From: CAWJKP01 sp963843465
Lineage (GTDB): Bacteria > Planctomycetota > Planctomycetia > Pirellulales > Thermoguttaceae
Length of the DNA: 64,000 nt
Assembly (NCBI GenBank): GCA_963843465.1
Contig: CAWJKP010000004.1
Location: 186,001-250,000 of the forward strand
Direction: 5' to 3'
Shown here: in pieces, positions 49,887 to 59,227 of the stretch
Layout: each line of letters opens with the position of its first letter
Numbering within the stretch: the first letter of the stretch is position 1
Position numbers and translations under genes: made by a program
The notes under the pieces: model-generated
Database searches by the model: none
What the model saw: the letters and a program-made list of their open reading frames with translations, nothing else
What the model was told of the DNA's origin: nothing

Positions 49887-50000
49887 GGCACACCTGGAAG
49901 TTCCGCATTTCCCCCTACTCCTCTCGCTCCGCCAGTGGGATTACGTCACGCGGAGCGCGACGAGTACGGAAGTTTTTCTTCAGCCGCACTCAACCTTAGG

Positions 50001-50396
50001 CTACAGGGCCGATCGTGGCGGCGGAGGCTGCAAACGAATCTGCGGGATTGTCGCAGCATCCACCACCCCGGGCCGGCCGCCGCCGCGCAACGCGGCGACC
50101 ACGCAGCCCTCTAGGGCCACGAGGAACCCGTCAATGTCCAGTCCCAAGTAGCGGGAGCGGTAGGGCTCCAGACAACTCTGGGAACCGGCCAACAGCTTGG
50201 TGGCCCCGTGTCGGTTTCCGCGAGTCAGATGGTAAAGGGCTACGGCCGCCTGGATCAGTCCCTTATAAAACTGCCGCGACCTGCCCGATTCCTTCCTCCA
50301 CAGATCCTCCCAAACCTCATGGCTCTCGAAAAAATCGCCGCGGTTGAAATGTGCGACCCCCCTCAAATAGAGAGGATGATAAGCCTCGTAAGCCAT
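50001..50396 (-). CDS. DUF309-family protein
   Basis: 131 residues. Seen: YLRGVAHFNRGDFFESHEVWEDLWR and QFYKGLIQAAVALYHLTRGN, the conserved H-x-x-W-E and helical core of DUF309. Known: an all-alpha family, possibly metal-binding through conserved Glu/His residues; function unresolved. Ends 114 bases from the LON-domain gene start; likely its own transcript. Confidence 0.88.
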   Translation of the reverse strand: MAYEAYHPLYLRGVAHFNRGDFFESHEVWEDLWRKESGRSRQFYKGLIQAAVALYHLTRGNRHGATKLLAGSQSCLEPYRSRYLGLDIDGFLVALEGCVVAALRGGGRPGVVDAATIPQIRLQPPPPRSAL

Positions 50397-50499
50397 CGTT
50401 CGCTTTCCGCACCGCCCGCCTGCGGGCCTGCTGTATCTCTATGTCGATTATAGGCAGATGCCCGGGAGAAGGCCATTTTTCCCGCGGCTCGCGGGGCGC

Positions 50500-50632
50500 G
50501 TGTCCCTGTAGGCAGCGCCCTCCCGTGCGTTCCTGGGGTTCGGAAAAGCGGCTCCCGGCGTTCGCCACGGAATGCCACGGAGGGCGCCGCCTACAGGCCC
50601 GGGGCACTGCACAGGCAGAATGCCTGTGTTAC
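50500..50632. repeat. Two adjacent palindromic repeats upstream of nth
   Basis: An imperfect inverted repeat (CTGTAGGC-A-GCGCCCTCC at 50,505 against GGAGGGCGCCGCCTACAG ending near 50,596) is followed by a short hairpin (CACAGGCA-GAA-TGCCTGTG, about 50,610-50,628). Both resemble dispersed planctomycete-type repeats; no coding frame across them is convincing. Confidence 0.65.
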
Positions 50633-50692
50633 AATGCACGGCACACGGTCTCCCACCGTACTTCACAACCCGTGGACATTGCGGGGACTCGC

Positions 50693-51358
50693 ATGGCGGT
50701 TGCTACCGAGGTCAAACGGCGTGCCGCCCAGGTGGTCCGGCGCTGGCCCGAAGCTACCCCGACGCCCGCTGCGCTGGACTTCCGCACGCCCTTGGAACTG
50801 TTGGTCGCCACGATCCTCTCGGCGCAGTGTACGGACACGCGGGTCAACCTGGTGACCAAGGACCTTTTCCGCAAGTATCGCTCGGCGGCCGACTACGCCC
50901 GCGCCGACCCGGCCATGCTGGAAACGGAAATCCAGAGCACCGGCTTCTACCGCAACAAGGCCAAGAACATCAAGGCCTGCTGCCAGGCGATCCAGGAAAA
51001 ATTCGGCGGCAAGGTGCCGCCGAATCTCGACGCCTTGGTTCAGCTTCCGGGCATCGGCCGCAAGACGGCCAACGTCGTCCTGGGCACTGCCTACGGAGTC
51101 GCCTCGGGCGTGGTCGTCGACACGCACGTCGGCCGCATCAGCCGGCGGCTGGGACTGACCGCGCACGACGACAAGGACGCCGTGCGGATCGAGCAGGACC
51201 TGATGGAGTTGATTCCACAAAAGGAGTGGATCGACTTCAGCCACCGCATGATTCACCACGGCCGCCGGGTCTGCACCGCCCGAAAGCCCAAGTGCGACGC
51301 CTGCCCGCTGGGCTCTTTCTGCCCGCGGATCGGCGTGGCCGAGGAAAGTTCCTCATGA
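50693..51358 (+). CDS. nth: Endonuclease III
   Basis: 221 residues from the ATG at 50,693; the open frame extends upstream through repeats and is not credible there. Seen: helix-hairpin-helix LPGIGRKTANVVLGTAYG with the catalytic Lys, VVDTHVGRISRRLGL with the catalytic Asp, and the FeS loop CTARKPKCDACPLGSFC (C-x6-C-x2-C-x5-C). Known: removes oxidised pyrimidines and nicks abasic sites. Overlaps dcd by four bases (ATGA). Confidence 0.95.
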   Translation: MAVATEVKRRAAQVVRRWPEATPTPAALDFRTPLELLVATILSAQCTDTRVNLVTKDLFRKYRSAADYARADPAMLETEIQSTGFYRNKAKNIKACCQAIQEKFGGKVPPNLDALVQLPGIGRKTANVVLGTAYGVASGVVVDTHVGRISRRLGLTAHDDKDAVRIEQDLMELIPQKEWIDFSHRMIHHGRRVCTARKPKCDACPLGSFCPRIGVAEESSS

Positions 51359-51930
51359 TTCTCTCCGGCAACGAAATCCTGGCGAGGCTGGGCGGCGACA
51401 TCGTGATCGAGCCCTTCGAGCCGTCGCGGCTGAATCCCAACAGCTACAATCTCACACTGCACAAGGAGTTGCTGGTCTATGAAGAGGTGGTGCTGGACAT
51501 GCGGCGGCCCAACCGCGTCAGCCGCATCGAGTTGCCCGGCGAAGGGCTGGTGCTCCAGCCCAACCAGCTCTATCTCGGCCGCACCGCCGAGCGCACGGAA
51601 ACGCACCGGCTGGTGCCGATGATCGAGGGCCGCTCCTCGGTAGGCCGGCTGGGGCTGTTCGTCCACGTTACGGCCGGTTTCGGCGACGTGGGCTTCTGCG
51701 GCTATTGGACCCTGGAGATGTTCGCCGTCCAGCCGCTGCGGATCTATCCCGGCGTGCCCATCTGCCAGATCCTGTATCACGAGATCGCCGGCGAGATCAC
51801 CGAGTACCAGAGCGACAAGTACCAGAATAATCGCGACATTCAGCCCAGCCTGCTGTTCCGAGAACTGAACCCCGAATGCCAGAAGGATCCCCAGCGAACG
51901 TTGCCCTTCGGCATGGAGAATCCGCAGTAG
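51355..51930 (+). CDS. dcd: dCTP deaminase
   Basis: 191 residues. Seen: the family motifs NPNSYNLTLHKELLVY, EGRSSVGRLGLFVHVTAGF with the catalytic Glu nearby, and YQSDKYQNNRDIQPS. Known reaction: dCTP to dUTP, feeding dTMP synthesis; a bifunctional form makes dUMP. Coupled to nth through ATGA. Its end is five bases from the converging DUF1573 gene. Confidence 0.93.
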   Translation: MILSGNEILARLGGDIVIEPFEPSRLNPNSYNLTLHKELLVYEEVVLDMRRPNRVSRIELPGEGLVLQPNQLYLGRTAERTETHRLVPMIEGRSSVGRLGLFVHVTAGFGDVGFCGYWTLEMFAVQPLRIYPGVPICQILYHEIAGEITEYQSDKYQNNRDIQPSLLFRELNPECQKDPQRTLPFGMENPQ

Positions 51931-51935
51931 GGCAT

Positions 51936-52928
51936 CTAGTGTGCGACGACCGCAGAGGCAGACAACTGGGGCACCGTGTCCACAAGGTTCGTGTGAACGC
52001 GGATCGTAGCCAGGATCTTGCCCACCGCGTCGCCGGCTTCAAAGGTCACGGGGATCACGTGCAGCGTCTTGGCCGTGGCCTCGCTCTCGGCCGGCACTTG
52101 AACGTGGAAGGCCGGGTCCTCGCAGGTCACGGATTCCACGCGGAAGGGCCTTTTGCTGCTGACCACGAGTTGCTTGGTCACTTTCTGGCCCGGCTGCAAG
52201 ACGCCCATGAAGAGCGATTCGGGGCTGATCGTCACGGGCGACTGGACCAGACCTTCCAGGGCAAGCGGTATCTGCGGCGAGCCACGGTCGTTGGTCACCA
52301 GGATCAGGTGGTCGTCCAGGTAGCCCGCCGTGGCCGCACCGTCGAGGCGAACCACGAGATTGTAAGCCACCTGGCCGTTGCTGCGTAAGGTCTGGACGGC
52401 TGCGGCCGTGACATGGGGATTGCCGCTTTTCACTTCCAGGATCTGCCAATCGTTGCGGCCGGCGTAGCTCACCGCCAGTTGCTTCTCGACCGCTTGCCCT
52501 TCGTCCACCGCGCCGAACTGCACGCTGCCCGGCGTGAAGATCACGTCGCTGCGGATATAAACGGACGTATTGAGTTGCACCACCGCGTAATAGGGCTTGT
52601 CGAAGGTCACCGTCACCGTCGCGCCCCGCTGCCCCGTGAATGCCTGGGTATTGATCGTGGCGACGATCGCGCCCTGTTCGTAGGTCTTCAGGTCGGCCTT
52701 CTTGATCCGTACCTGGGTGCAGCCGCAACTCGACTGCGCCGAGGCGATGTGGAGGTCTTCCACGTAGACGTTATTCAGCACGTACTCGTACTCGGCCTTG
52801 GCGCCCCGAGCGACGGAGCCGAAATCGTGGGTCGTCGTCTCGAACAGCTTCTTGGCCCACTCTTGGGCCGCAGCCGGCGCCGTCGCTGCCAACGTCAAGA
52901 TCACCACCAGCAGGCTCTTGCAGAACAT
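51936..52928 (-). CDS. Secreted DUF1573-domain protein
   Basis: 330 residues from the ATG at 52,928. Seen: a signal peptide (MFCKSLLVVILTLAATAPAAA), a DUF1573 start (TTHDFGSVARGAKAEYEYVLNN, SSCGCTQVRIKKADL), and two further Ig-like repeats (VIFTPGSVQFGAVDEGQAVEK, SPVTISPESLFMGVLQPGQKV). Known: DUF1573 is abundant in planctomycetes and Bacteroidetes, an extracytoplasmic ASH/Ig-like fold of unknown role. An upstream extension to 53,030 is repeat-derived and rejected. Confidence 0.9.
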   Translation of the reverse strand: MFCKSLLVVILTLAATAPAAAQEWAKKLFETTTHDFGSVARGAKAEYEYVLNNVYVEDLHIASAQSSCGCTQVRIKKADLKTYEQGAIVATINTQAFTGQRGATVTVTFDKPYYAVVQLNTSVYIRSDVIFTPGSVQFGAVDEGQAVEKQLAVSYAGRNDWQILEVKSGNPHVTAAAVQTLRSNGQVAYNLVVRLDGAATAGYLDDHLILVTNDRGSPQIPLALEGLVQSPVTISPESLFMGVLQPGQKVTKQLVVSSKRPFRVESVTCEDPAFHVQVPAESEATAKTLHVIPVTFEAGDAVGKILATIRVHTNLVDTVPQLSASAVVAH

Positions 52929-52969
52929 CGCTGATATCTCTCGGAAAATGGCGCCCTGGAAGTCCCCCG

Positions 52970-53010
52970 CGCCCTCCGGGAGAGGGCTGGGGTGAGGGGA
53001 CGCCGGACAA
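52970..53010. repeat. Interspersed repeat (CTCCGGGAGAGGG family), copy 2
   Basis: CCCTCCGGGAGAGGGCTGGG then GTGAGGGGACGCCGGAC; matches 27,885-27,932 with one or two differences. Confidence 0.75.
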
Positions 53011-53253
53011 ACCTGTGACGATCTAGCCAAGATCCGTCTCCTTGCTACTTCTATCGACCGGCCACGAAAGCAAAGCCGTCAATGCGGCAGGCTGGCAAAC
53101 TCTAGGTTTTGCGGTGGTTTGTGTCAAATTGGCTCCCCCCTTGCATTCTTCAGAGGGGGCTGAAACAGTCGTGTCCGGAGGGATGGACTTCCGTGTCAAG
53201 TTAGAGGCCCTACCGGTTCAAGTTGCAAACGCGGAGGGGCTGCTGACGCTCGT

Positions 53254-53431
53254 AGTCCCGCCTTGAGGCGGACTGCCGCCTAATGAGTTTTGGCGGACAA
53301 GATCGGTAGTTTGTCGCCTTTCGCTCCGCGAAAGAATGCGCCTGCTTTCGCGGAGCGAAAGGCGACAATGGGGCGTTGCACGCAATGACCTGATTACCCG
53401 TTTTGTCCGTCAAAACTCATAAGGCGGGACT
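53254..53431. repeat. Nested palindromic element with a REP hairpin inside
   Basis: Outer arms begin AGTCCCGCC (53,254) with ATGAGTTTTG-CGGACAA and close with TTGTCCG-CAAAACTCAT, AAGGCGGGACT (53,402-53,431). Inside is the perfect 24-base-arm REP hairpin 53,311-53,334 / 53,345-53,368, the same family as at 30,419 and 61,721. Suggests a REP inserted into an older palindromic element. Confidence 0.7.
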
Positions 53432-53520
53432 GCCAACGGCGCATGGTCAAGGTCGCAAGGCGGCGTCCGTGCGCTTCGGGACTGCGCCCGGGCTACGCAC
53501 CGGCTCCGCTGGCTCATCCC

Positions 53521-56500
53521 TTACTTGTCCGCCAGAACTCGGCAGACACGGAAGCCCAGGTTGCCGTCGCGGTGCCCGGGCCCGTCGTCGCCACGGTGCG
53601 CCGACCGGCACTGCCTCGCCGCGTCGTACCAGCTACCGCCGCGATACACGCGGTTCGAGCCTTCGAGGGAATCGGCCGGATCGTCGGTAGGCGACTGGGC
53701 ATAATACTCCTTGTCGCAGCGGTCCTGGCACCACTCCCAAACGTTGCCCTGCATGTCATACAGTCCCCACGTGCCCGCTCGCTTGAGGCCCACCCTGTGC
53801 GGCATCCCGCCCGAATTGCCGTTGAACCACCCGTACTCGGACAGCTCCCGCTCCTCGGACTCCTTGGAAATCCCGTTGCGGCCCGAGCTGAAACTGAACC
53901 GGCCCGTGCCTCCGGCGCGGCACGCATACTCCCATTGCGCCTCCGAAGGCAGAAGATACGTTTGCCCCGCCGCCTTCTCCTCCGGCATCTCCGATAGTTT
54001 TCGGCAAAACTCCACCGCATCATCCCACGACACCTGCTCCACCGGAAACCGCTTCGTCTCCTCACCGGCCACCTTGTCGTTGCTCTTGCCCGTGGCCGAG
54101 AACTCGCTGGGGTTGACGCCCATGACCCGCTGGTACTCTTCCTGCGTCACCGCGTACCGACCGAAGTAAAACGGCCTGGTGATCCGCACCCGGTGTTGTG
54201 GCCCCTCGCCCGGCAGCCGATCCTTGTACCAACCCTCGATACCCGGTGTCTTCAGCTCCTCTTCGATCTGTTCTTTGGGTGACCCCATCGTGAACTCGCC
54301 GGGCGGGATGAGCACCAGCTTCATCCCGATCGAGTTGGCCGTAACGAGCGGAACTTTCAGGTACTTCGCCCAGCGGGCCTGAATCGCCTTGGCCCTCTCC
54401 GCGTCCAGCGGGGCGACGGCCGGCGGGGGGATTTCAGATTTCAAATCTCGGATTTGAGACTCGGAAATCGCCCTCGGCGCGACCTCGGTCTGGGCAGGCT
54501 GCTCAACGGGGGCGATCGCCGTCGCGGGCAGGCTCTTTCCGCTCGGATTTTCTGTCAAAACGAGGCAGACACGGAAGCCCAGGTCGTCGGCGCGGTGCTC
54601 GGGCCCGTAGCCGAGGTGGAACGCCGACCGGCAGTACCGCGCCGGGGAGCTCCAGCTACCGCCCCGCAGCAAGCGGTTCCAGCCTCCCGAAGGTCCGGCC
54701 GGATCGTCTGTCGCCGACGTGGCATAATAGTGCATGTCTTGCCAGTCCTGGCACCACTCCCAGACGTTGCCGTACATGTCATACAGCCCCCAGGCGTTCG
54801 GCCGCTTCTGTCCCACGGGGTGCGTCATGCCGGCCAGGTTCTTGTCGAACCACGCCAAATCAGCTAATCCCGCCTCGTCGTCGCCCGAATAGCGGCGGGT
54901 CGTCGTTCCTGCACGGCACGCATACTCCCACTGTGCATCCGTCGGCAACCCGTACCGTCGCTTGGCCGCCTTTTCCCTCGGCAACTCCGACAGCCTCCGG
55001 CAGAACTCCACCGCATCGTCCCAGGAGACTTGTTCCACGGGCCTTTTCGGATCACCTTGGAACTTGCTCGGATTGCTGCCCATCACGCGCTGGTACTCCT
55101 CCTGCGTCACGTCCGTCGCGCCCAGACAATAGGACTTGGAAATCCGCACCCGGTGCTGCGGCCCTTCGCTCGGCAAATGGGCCTTGTACCAGCCATCATC
55201 GGCATGTGCCTTCAACTCCTCGTCGATCAGTTCTTTCGGCGAGCCCATTTCAAACTCGCCCGGCGGAATGAGCACCAGCTTCATCCCGATCGAATTGCTT
55301 TGAACCACGGGCATCTTCAGGTGCCTGGCCCAACGTGCCTGCAGCGACTTGGCTTGCTTCGCGTCGAAGGCTGCCCTTGCCGGCGGAGGGGCGCCGTGCA
55401 ACTCGGGAATCTCGCGGCCGAGTTTGTCGATCTCGGCCAGCCGCTTTTCGACCATTACGCGGACCAGACCCTCGGGCAGGCTCGCCTCGGCCTCCTGATA
55501 CCACGTTCCGGCCCGCAGCATCAGTGCCTCTCGGGTCCTGCCACCGGCGGCCCGCGAGAGCTTCCACCAGGCGTCGCCCAGCTTCGCGGACTCCTCGGGG
55601 CTCGGGGCGGTCGATTTCAACTCCTGCTCCGCCAAGGCTTTCAGCGGCTCGTCGGACCCGGCGGCGAGTCGCTTGAGCCCTTCGGGCCATTGGCTGCGGA
55701 GGAAGCAAAGATACTGGCCCAGCGCAAGGTTCGCGTCCGGGTCGTCGGGCTTGTCCTTGAGCGTAGCGCGGGCCGCCTGCACGTCGCCGGCCGCCTTGAC
55801 GTTCTCCGCCAGTTCCTTCCGCGCCGCTTGCACCCGCTGCGTCAGCTCGCGCTGGTGGACCTTGCCGGCCAGAGCGGTAGCCGTTTTCATGGTCTCTTCG
55901 GCAACGTCGAGGTTCTCCGCGTCAATGGCCTGCTCGACCAGGGCCAGGGCCGCGTCGGCGAGCGCTTTGCGGTCGTCCGGCTTGAGGGCCTTGGCGGCCA
56001 TGGCCCCCAGCGCCTCCGACTTCATGGCCAGATCGTCGATGGAGAACGCCTTCTGCATCTGGTCGATGGCCGCGAAGACCGCTTTCGCATCGCCCGCCTT
56101 GGTGGCGACGTTGCGAGCAAGCCGCAAGAGCACAAAACGCTCCGCCGGCCAGCCGGCCGCCTCGGCCGTCTCCCGGAGCTTCTCCGCCAAGGCGACCTTC
56201 TCGGCCGGCGTTTTGGCCTTCTCGTAATCCTCTTGGAACGACTGGCGGGCGACTTCAAAGGCCTTGGCGATGGCCGCCTCGTCGGGCACGGGTTGCTTGG
56301 CGGCAGTGGGGGCGGCCGGCTCTTCGGGCTTCACAGGCGGATTCTCGTGCGCCGGCCTCGGCTCGCCGGGCGGCGACGTCTTGGCGATTGCCCCACCAGG
56401 CTCGGGCTTGGCGGGCGGAGCCTCCGTGACCGGCGCCGGCTTCGACGGCCCGGGCAGCGATGTCCTTGCGATGGCCGGAGCAGGTGGGGGCGGGGGCTTG

Positions 56501-57054
56501 ACCGGCTCGATGACCTTCGGCGTCACCGGCTCCGGCGTCGCGGGCTGCCTGGCAAGATTCGCAGCTCCGGAGCCGCCGCCTCCCGAGAAGAAGGCGGCCC
56601 AGACGACGGCGATCAGGACCATCGCCGCGCCGGCCGCCGCGGCGAGGTAGATTCCTGCCCGGGGCTTGGACGCTTGCTTGACCGGCGCCGTCTTCCGCGA
56701 CGGCTTTTCCTGGTCGAGGAACTCGAAGGCCGCCGGCACTCCCGGCTGGTCCGCCGTCTTCGGCTGCTGCGCCTGGAGCGTGTCGCGGAGCTGCTGGTCG
56801 TAGGCGGCTCTCTTGGCCGGATGGAGCAAGCACACCCGGGCAGCCGCCACCTCGTTCAGCAGCCGCTGCGACTCGGCGCTATGCTTGCCCGTCTGGAACG
56901 TCCGCAGATGGGCCATCTGCCGGTCGGCGGCGTGCTCGATGACCGTGGGGCTCTCCTCGAAGACCGGTATGGCCAGCAGCCGGTAGTGGTGGGGCGGTTG
57001 CTCGCTGGCCGGTATCCCCAGCCACTCGTGATAGGGGTCGAACTTCTCCGACAT
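53521..57054 (-). CDS. Large membrane protein: J-like N-terminus, TM span, two SUMF1 (FGE-sulfatase) domains
   Basis: 1,177 residues from the ATG at 57,054. Seen: a J-domain-like start (FDPYHEWLGIPASEQPPHHY, LLHPAKRAAYDQQLRDTL); a membrane span (IYLAAAAGAAMVLIAVVWAA, residue ~150); a Pro/Ala linker; a helical region (~250-590); SUMF1 domain 1 (MKLVLIPPGEFEMGSPKELI ... RLLRGGSW) and SUMF1 domain 2 (FTMGSPKEQIEEE ... RVYRGGSWYDAARQCRSAHR). Known: SUMF1 includes formylglycine-generating enzyme and many non-enzymatic carbohydrate or ligand-binding relatives. The linker between the two domains is encoded by a palindromic repeat (54,430-54,469). Confidence 0.87.
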   Translation of the reverse strand: MSEKFDPYHEWLGIPASEQPPHHYRLLAIPVFEESPTVIEHAADRQMAHLRTFQTGKHSAESQRLLNEVAAARVCLLHPAKRAAYDQQLRDTLQAQQPKTADQPGVPAAFEFLDQEKPSRKTAPVKQASKPRAGIYLAAAAGAAMVLIAVVWAAFFSGGGGSGAANLARQPATPEPVTPKVIEPVKPPPPPAPAIARTSLPGPSKPAPVTEAPPAKPEPGGAIAKTSPPGEPRPAHENPPVKPEEPAAPTAAKQPVPDEAAIAKAFEVARQSFQEDYEKAKTPAEKVALAEKLRETAEAAGWPAERFVLLRLARNVATKAGDAKAVFAAIDQMQKAFSIDDLAMKSEALGAMAAKALKPDDRKALADAALALVEQAIDAENLDVAEETMKTATALAGKVHQRELTQRVQAARKELAENVKAAGDVQAARATLKDKPDDPDANLALGQYLCFLRSQWPEGLKRLAAGSDEPLKALAEQELKSTAPSPEESAKLGDAWWKLSRAAGGRTREALMLRAGTWYQEAEASLPEGLVRVMVEKRLAEIDKLGREIPELHGAPPPARAAFDAKQAKSLQARWARHLKMPVVQSNSIGMKLVLIPPGEFEMGSPKELIDEELKAHADDGWYKAHLPSEGPQHRVRISKSYCLGATDVTQEEYQRVMGSNPSKFQGDPKRPVEQVSWDDAVEFCRRLSELPREKAAKRRYGLPTDAQWEYACRAGTTTRRYSGDDEAGLADLAWFDKNLAGMTHPVGQKRPNAWGLYDMYGNVWEWCQDWQDMHYYATSATDDPAGPSGGWNRLLRGGSWSSPARYCRSAFHLGYGPEHRADDLGFRVCLVLTENPSGKSLPATAIAPVEQPAQTEVAPRAISESQIRDLKSEIPPPAVAPLDAERAKAIQARWAKYLKVPLVTANSIGMKLVLIPPGEFTMGSPKEQIEEELKTPGIEGWYKDRLPGEGPQHRVRITRPFYFGRYAVTQEEYQRVMGVNPSEFSATGKSNDKVAGEETKRFPVEQVSWDDAVEFCRKLSEMPEEKAAGQTYLLPSEAQWEYACRAGGTGRFSFSSGRNGISKESEERELSEYGWFNGNSGGMPHRVGLKRAGTWGLYDMQGNVWEWCQDRCDKEYYAQSPTDDPADSLEGSNRVYRGGSWYDAARQCRSAHRGDDGPGHRDGNLGFRVCRVLADK

Positions 57055-57303
57055 GGCTGCCTCGAGGATCCTTGGATGGTCCGGCCTGGCAAGCTGCCAC
57101 AACCTCCAGTCTAGCGGTTGTTCTTTCGAGAGTAAATCACCCCTCTATGGAAGTGGTTGACCTGTCCGGCTTCTCGGGCGTTCGGCGTCTTTCCTTTATC
57201 CGCGAGCCATTCGCATACAGGCAAGCATTGCTAAACCGGCCCGATTTCCGTACCATAAGGGATTACTTACGCCTGGCCGGGCCGCCGTGGTGCGGTTTCC
57301 CCC

Positions 57304-58803
57304 ATGTTCGAGACACTTCAAGAAGGACTGACGTTGGCCCTGCGGACCCTCCGCGGTCGGGGCAAGCTGACCGAGGCGAACATGCGCGACGGCCTGCGGC
57401 TGGTGCAGCAGGCCCTCCTGGAGGCCGATGTCAGTCTCCCCGTGGTCAAGCAGTTCATGGCCCGGGTTACGGATCAGGCGGTGGGCGAGGCGGTCCTCAA
57501 GCTGCTGGATCCCACCCAGCAGTTGGTGAAGATTGTTTACGACGAGTTGGTCCAGCTCATGGGACCGGTCGACCCGTCACTGCACTTGCGGTCGCCCGTG
57601 CCGGTGCTGATGCTTTGCGGCCTGCAAGGGTCGGGAAAGACGACCACCTGCGGCAAGCTCGGGCGGATGGTCAAACAGCGGGGCCGCAGCCCGCTGTTGG
57701 TCGCCGCCGACTTGCAGCGTCCGGCGGCCATCGACCAGTTGCAGGTGCTGGGCGAGAAGCTCGCGATCCCGGTGTACGTGGATCGTGCGGCCCAGGATCC
57801 CGTGCTGGTCTGCCAGGAGGCGATCCGTCAGGCGCCGTCGATGGGCGCGAACCTGGTGATTCTCGATACGGCCGGCCGGCTGCACATCGACCAGGAGTTG
57901 ATGGAGCAGCTCACGCGGATCGATCGCCGCGTGCAGCCGGAGCAGGTCTACCTGGTGGTCGACGCGATGACCGGCCAGGATGCGGTCCGTAGCGCCAAGG
58001 CCTTCAACGAGGCCCTGGAGCTGGACGGCGTGATCATGACCAAGCTCGACGGCGACGCCCGGGGCGGCGCCGCGCTGTCGGTCAAGGCGGTCACCGGCGT
58101 GCCGTTGAAGTTTATCGGCACCGGCGAGCAGTTGGACGCCCTGGAGGAGTTCAACCCCGAGGGGATGGCCGGCCGGATCCTCGGCCTGGGCGACATGTTG
58201 GCCCTGGTCAAACAGGTTCAGGACAAGGTCGACCAGAACGAGATGCGGAAACAGGAGGAGCAGCTCCGCAAGGGGCAGTTCACCTTGGACGACTTCCGCA
58301 AGATGCTCGACCAGACCAAGAAGCTCGGTCCGCTGGGCAAGGTGATGAGCCTGATGCCCGGCATGGCCCAGATTACCAAGATGATGGGCGACGCCGACAC
58401 CGACGGCGAGCTGCGCCACGTCGGCGGCATCATCGACTCGATGACCAAGGACGAGCGCCGCAATCCAAGGCTCATCGACCAGAGCCGCCGGCGGCGGATC
58501 GCCGCGGGGGCCGGCGTCGAGCCCCACGAGGTCAACGAGCTGGTCAAGCTGTTCGACGTGATGTCCCCCCTCGTGAAGAAAATGTCCAGCCTGGGCGTCC
58601 GCGGCAAGATGCAGGCCATCCAGGAACTGACTCGCAGCGGCGCGCTGAACCCCGGCGCCAAGCTGGCGAAGCAGAAACAAGGCACCGGCAAGCGGCTGAC
58701 CCCCCAGGAGCGGGCGAAGCTCAAGAAGCTCCGCGAACGAGAGGAGCGGCGCCGCAAGCGGGAAGAGCGAGACAAACGAAACCAACCGAAAGACGAAACC
58801 TAA
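57304..58803 (+). CDS. ffh: Signal recognition particle protein
   Basis: 499 residues. Seen: the N domain, the SRP GTPase G domain (LCGLQGSGKTTTCGKLGRMV, VLIDTAGRLH-type G3 as VILDTAGRLHIDQEL, and TKLDGDARGGAALSVKAVTG), and a methionine-rich M domain (MSLMPGMAQITKMMGDADTDG) with a basic tail. Known: binds signal sequences and 4.5S RNA to target proteins to the membrane. First gene of an ffh-rpsP-trmD-rplS cluster. No SRP RNA gene was seen nearby. The 200 bases before it hold nothing recognisable. Confidence 0.97.
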   Translation: MFETLQEGLTLALRTLRGRGKLTEANMRDGLRLVQQALLEADVSLPVVKQFMARVTDQAVGEAVLKLLDPTQQLVKIVYDELVQLMGPVDPSLHLRSPVPVLMLCGLQGSGKTTTCGKLGRMVKQRGRSPLLVAADLQRPAAIDQLQVLGEKLAIPVYVDRAAQDPVLVCQEAIRQAPSMGANLVILDTAGRLHIDQELMEQLTRIDRRVQPEQVYLVVDAMTGQDAVRSAKAFNEALELDGVIMTKLDGDARGGAALSVKAVTGVPLKFIGTGEQLDALEEFNPEGMAGRILGLGDMLALVKQVQDKVDQNEMRKQEEQLRKGQFTLDDFRKMLDQTKKLGPLGKVMSLMPGMAQITKMMGDADTDGELRHVGGIIDSMTKDERRNPRLIDQSRRRRIAAGAGVEPHEVNELVKLFDVMSPLVKKMSSLGVRGKMQAIQELTRSGALNPGAKLAKQKQGTGKRLTPQERAKLKKLREREERRRKREERDKRNQPKDET

Positions 58804-58813
58804 GGAGGACTTC

Positions 58814-59212
58814 GTGGCAGTTCGTATACGTATGAAACGGCTCGGCCGAAAGCACCGGCCCTTCTACCGCATCTGCGTCCAGGACATCCGTCGCCCCCGC
58901 GACGGCCGGGTACTGGAGGAGCTGGGCACCTACGACCCCCTGGTTCCCGAAACGGACGCCCGGGCGCTGATCAACGGGGAGCGGGTCCAGTACTGGCTGA
59001 GCGTGGGCGCCTCGCCCTCGGACAACGTGAAGGTGTTGATCAAGAAGTACGGAGCCAACGGCACGCACTTGGAGCAGCAGAAGGCGGCCTTGGACCGCTT
59101 GGCCCAAAGCAAGCGGGGCCGGGCGGCTCCCCCGCCGTCCCCTGCCCCGAAGGCGGCCGAGACTTCGGCGGCCGAAGAGGCCTCGGCGGCCGAGGCGGCC
59201 CCCTCCGAATAG
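58814..59212 (+). CDS. rpsP: 30S ribosomal protein S16
   Basis: 132 residues, GTG start with a strong AAGGAGGA site. Seen: VRIRMKRLGRKHRPFYRICV and GTYDPLVPE, the S16 core, then an Ala/Glu/Pro-rich C-terminal extension of ~45 residues beyond the usual ~80, low-complexity and probably disordered. Ten bases after ffh. Confidence 0.97.
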   Translation: MAVRIRMKRLGRKHRPFYRICVQDIRRPRDGRVLEELGTYDPLVPETDARALINGERVQYWLSVGASPSDNVKVLIKKYGANGTHLEQQKAALDRLAQSKRGRAAPPPSPAPKAAETSAAEEASAAEAAPSE

Positions 59213-59227
59213 ATCGGCGGCGATGCG

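Noticed and set aside
55030..57114. 694-codon plus-strand frame opposite the SUMF1 protein
   Set aside because: Repetitive Arg/Leu/Gly sequence with no recognisable domain; the opposite strand carries a coherent multi-domain protein.
57103..57303. SRP (4.5S) RNA gene before ffh
   Set aside because: No conserved GGAAGC-type apical loop sequence was found.
57577..58785. 402-codon minus-strand frame opposite ffh
   Set aside because: Shadow of the strongly conserved ffh gene.
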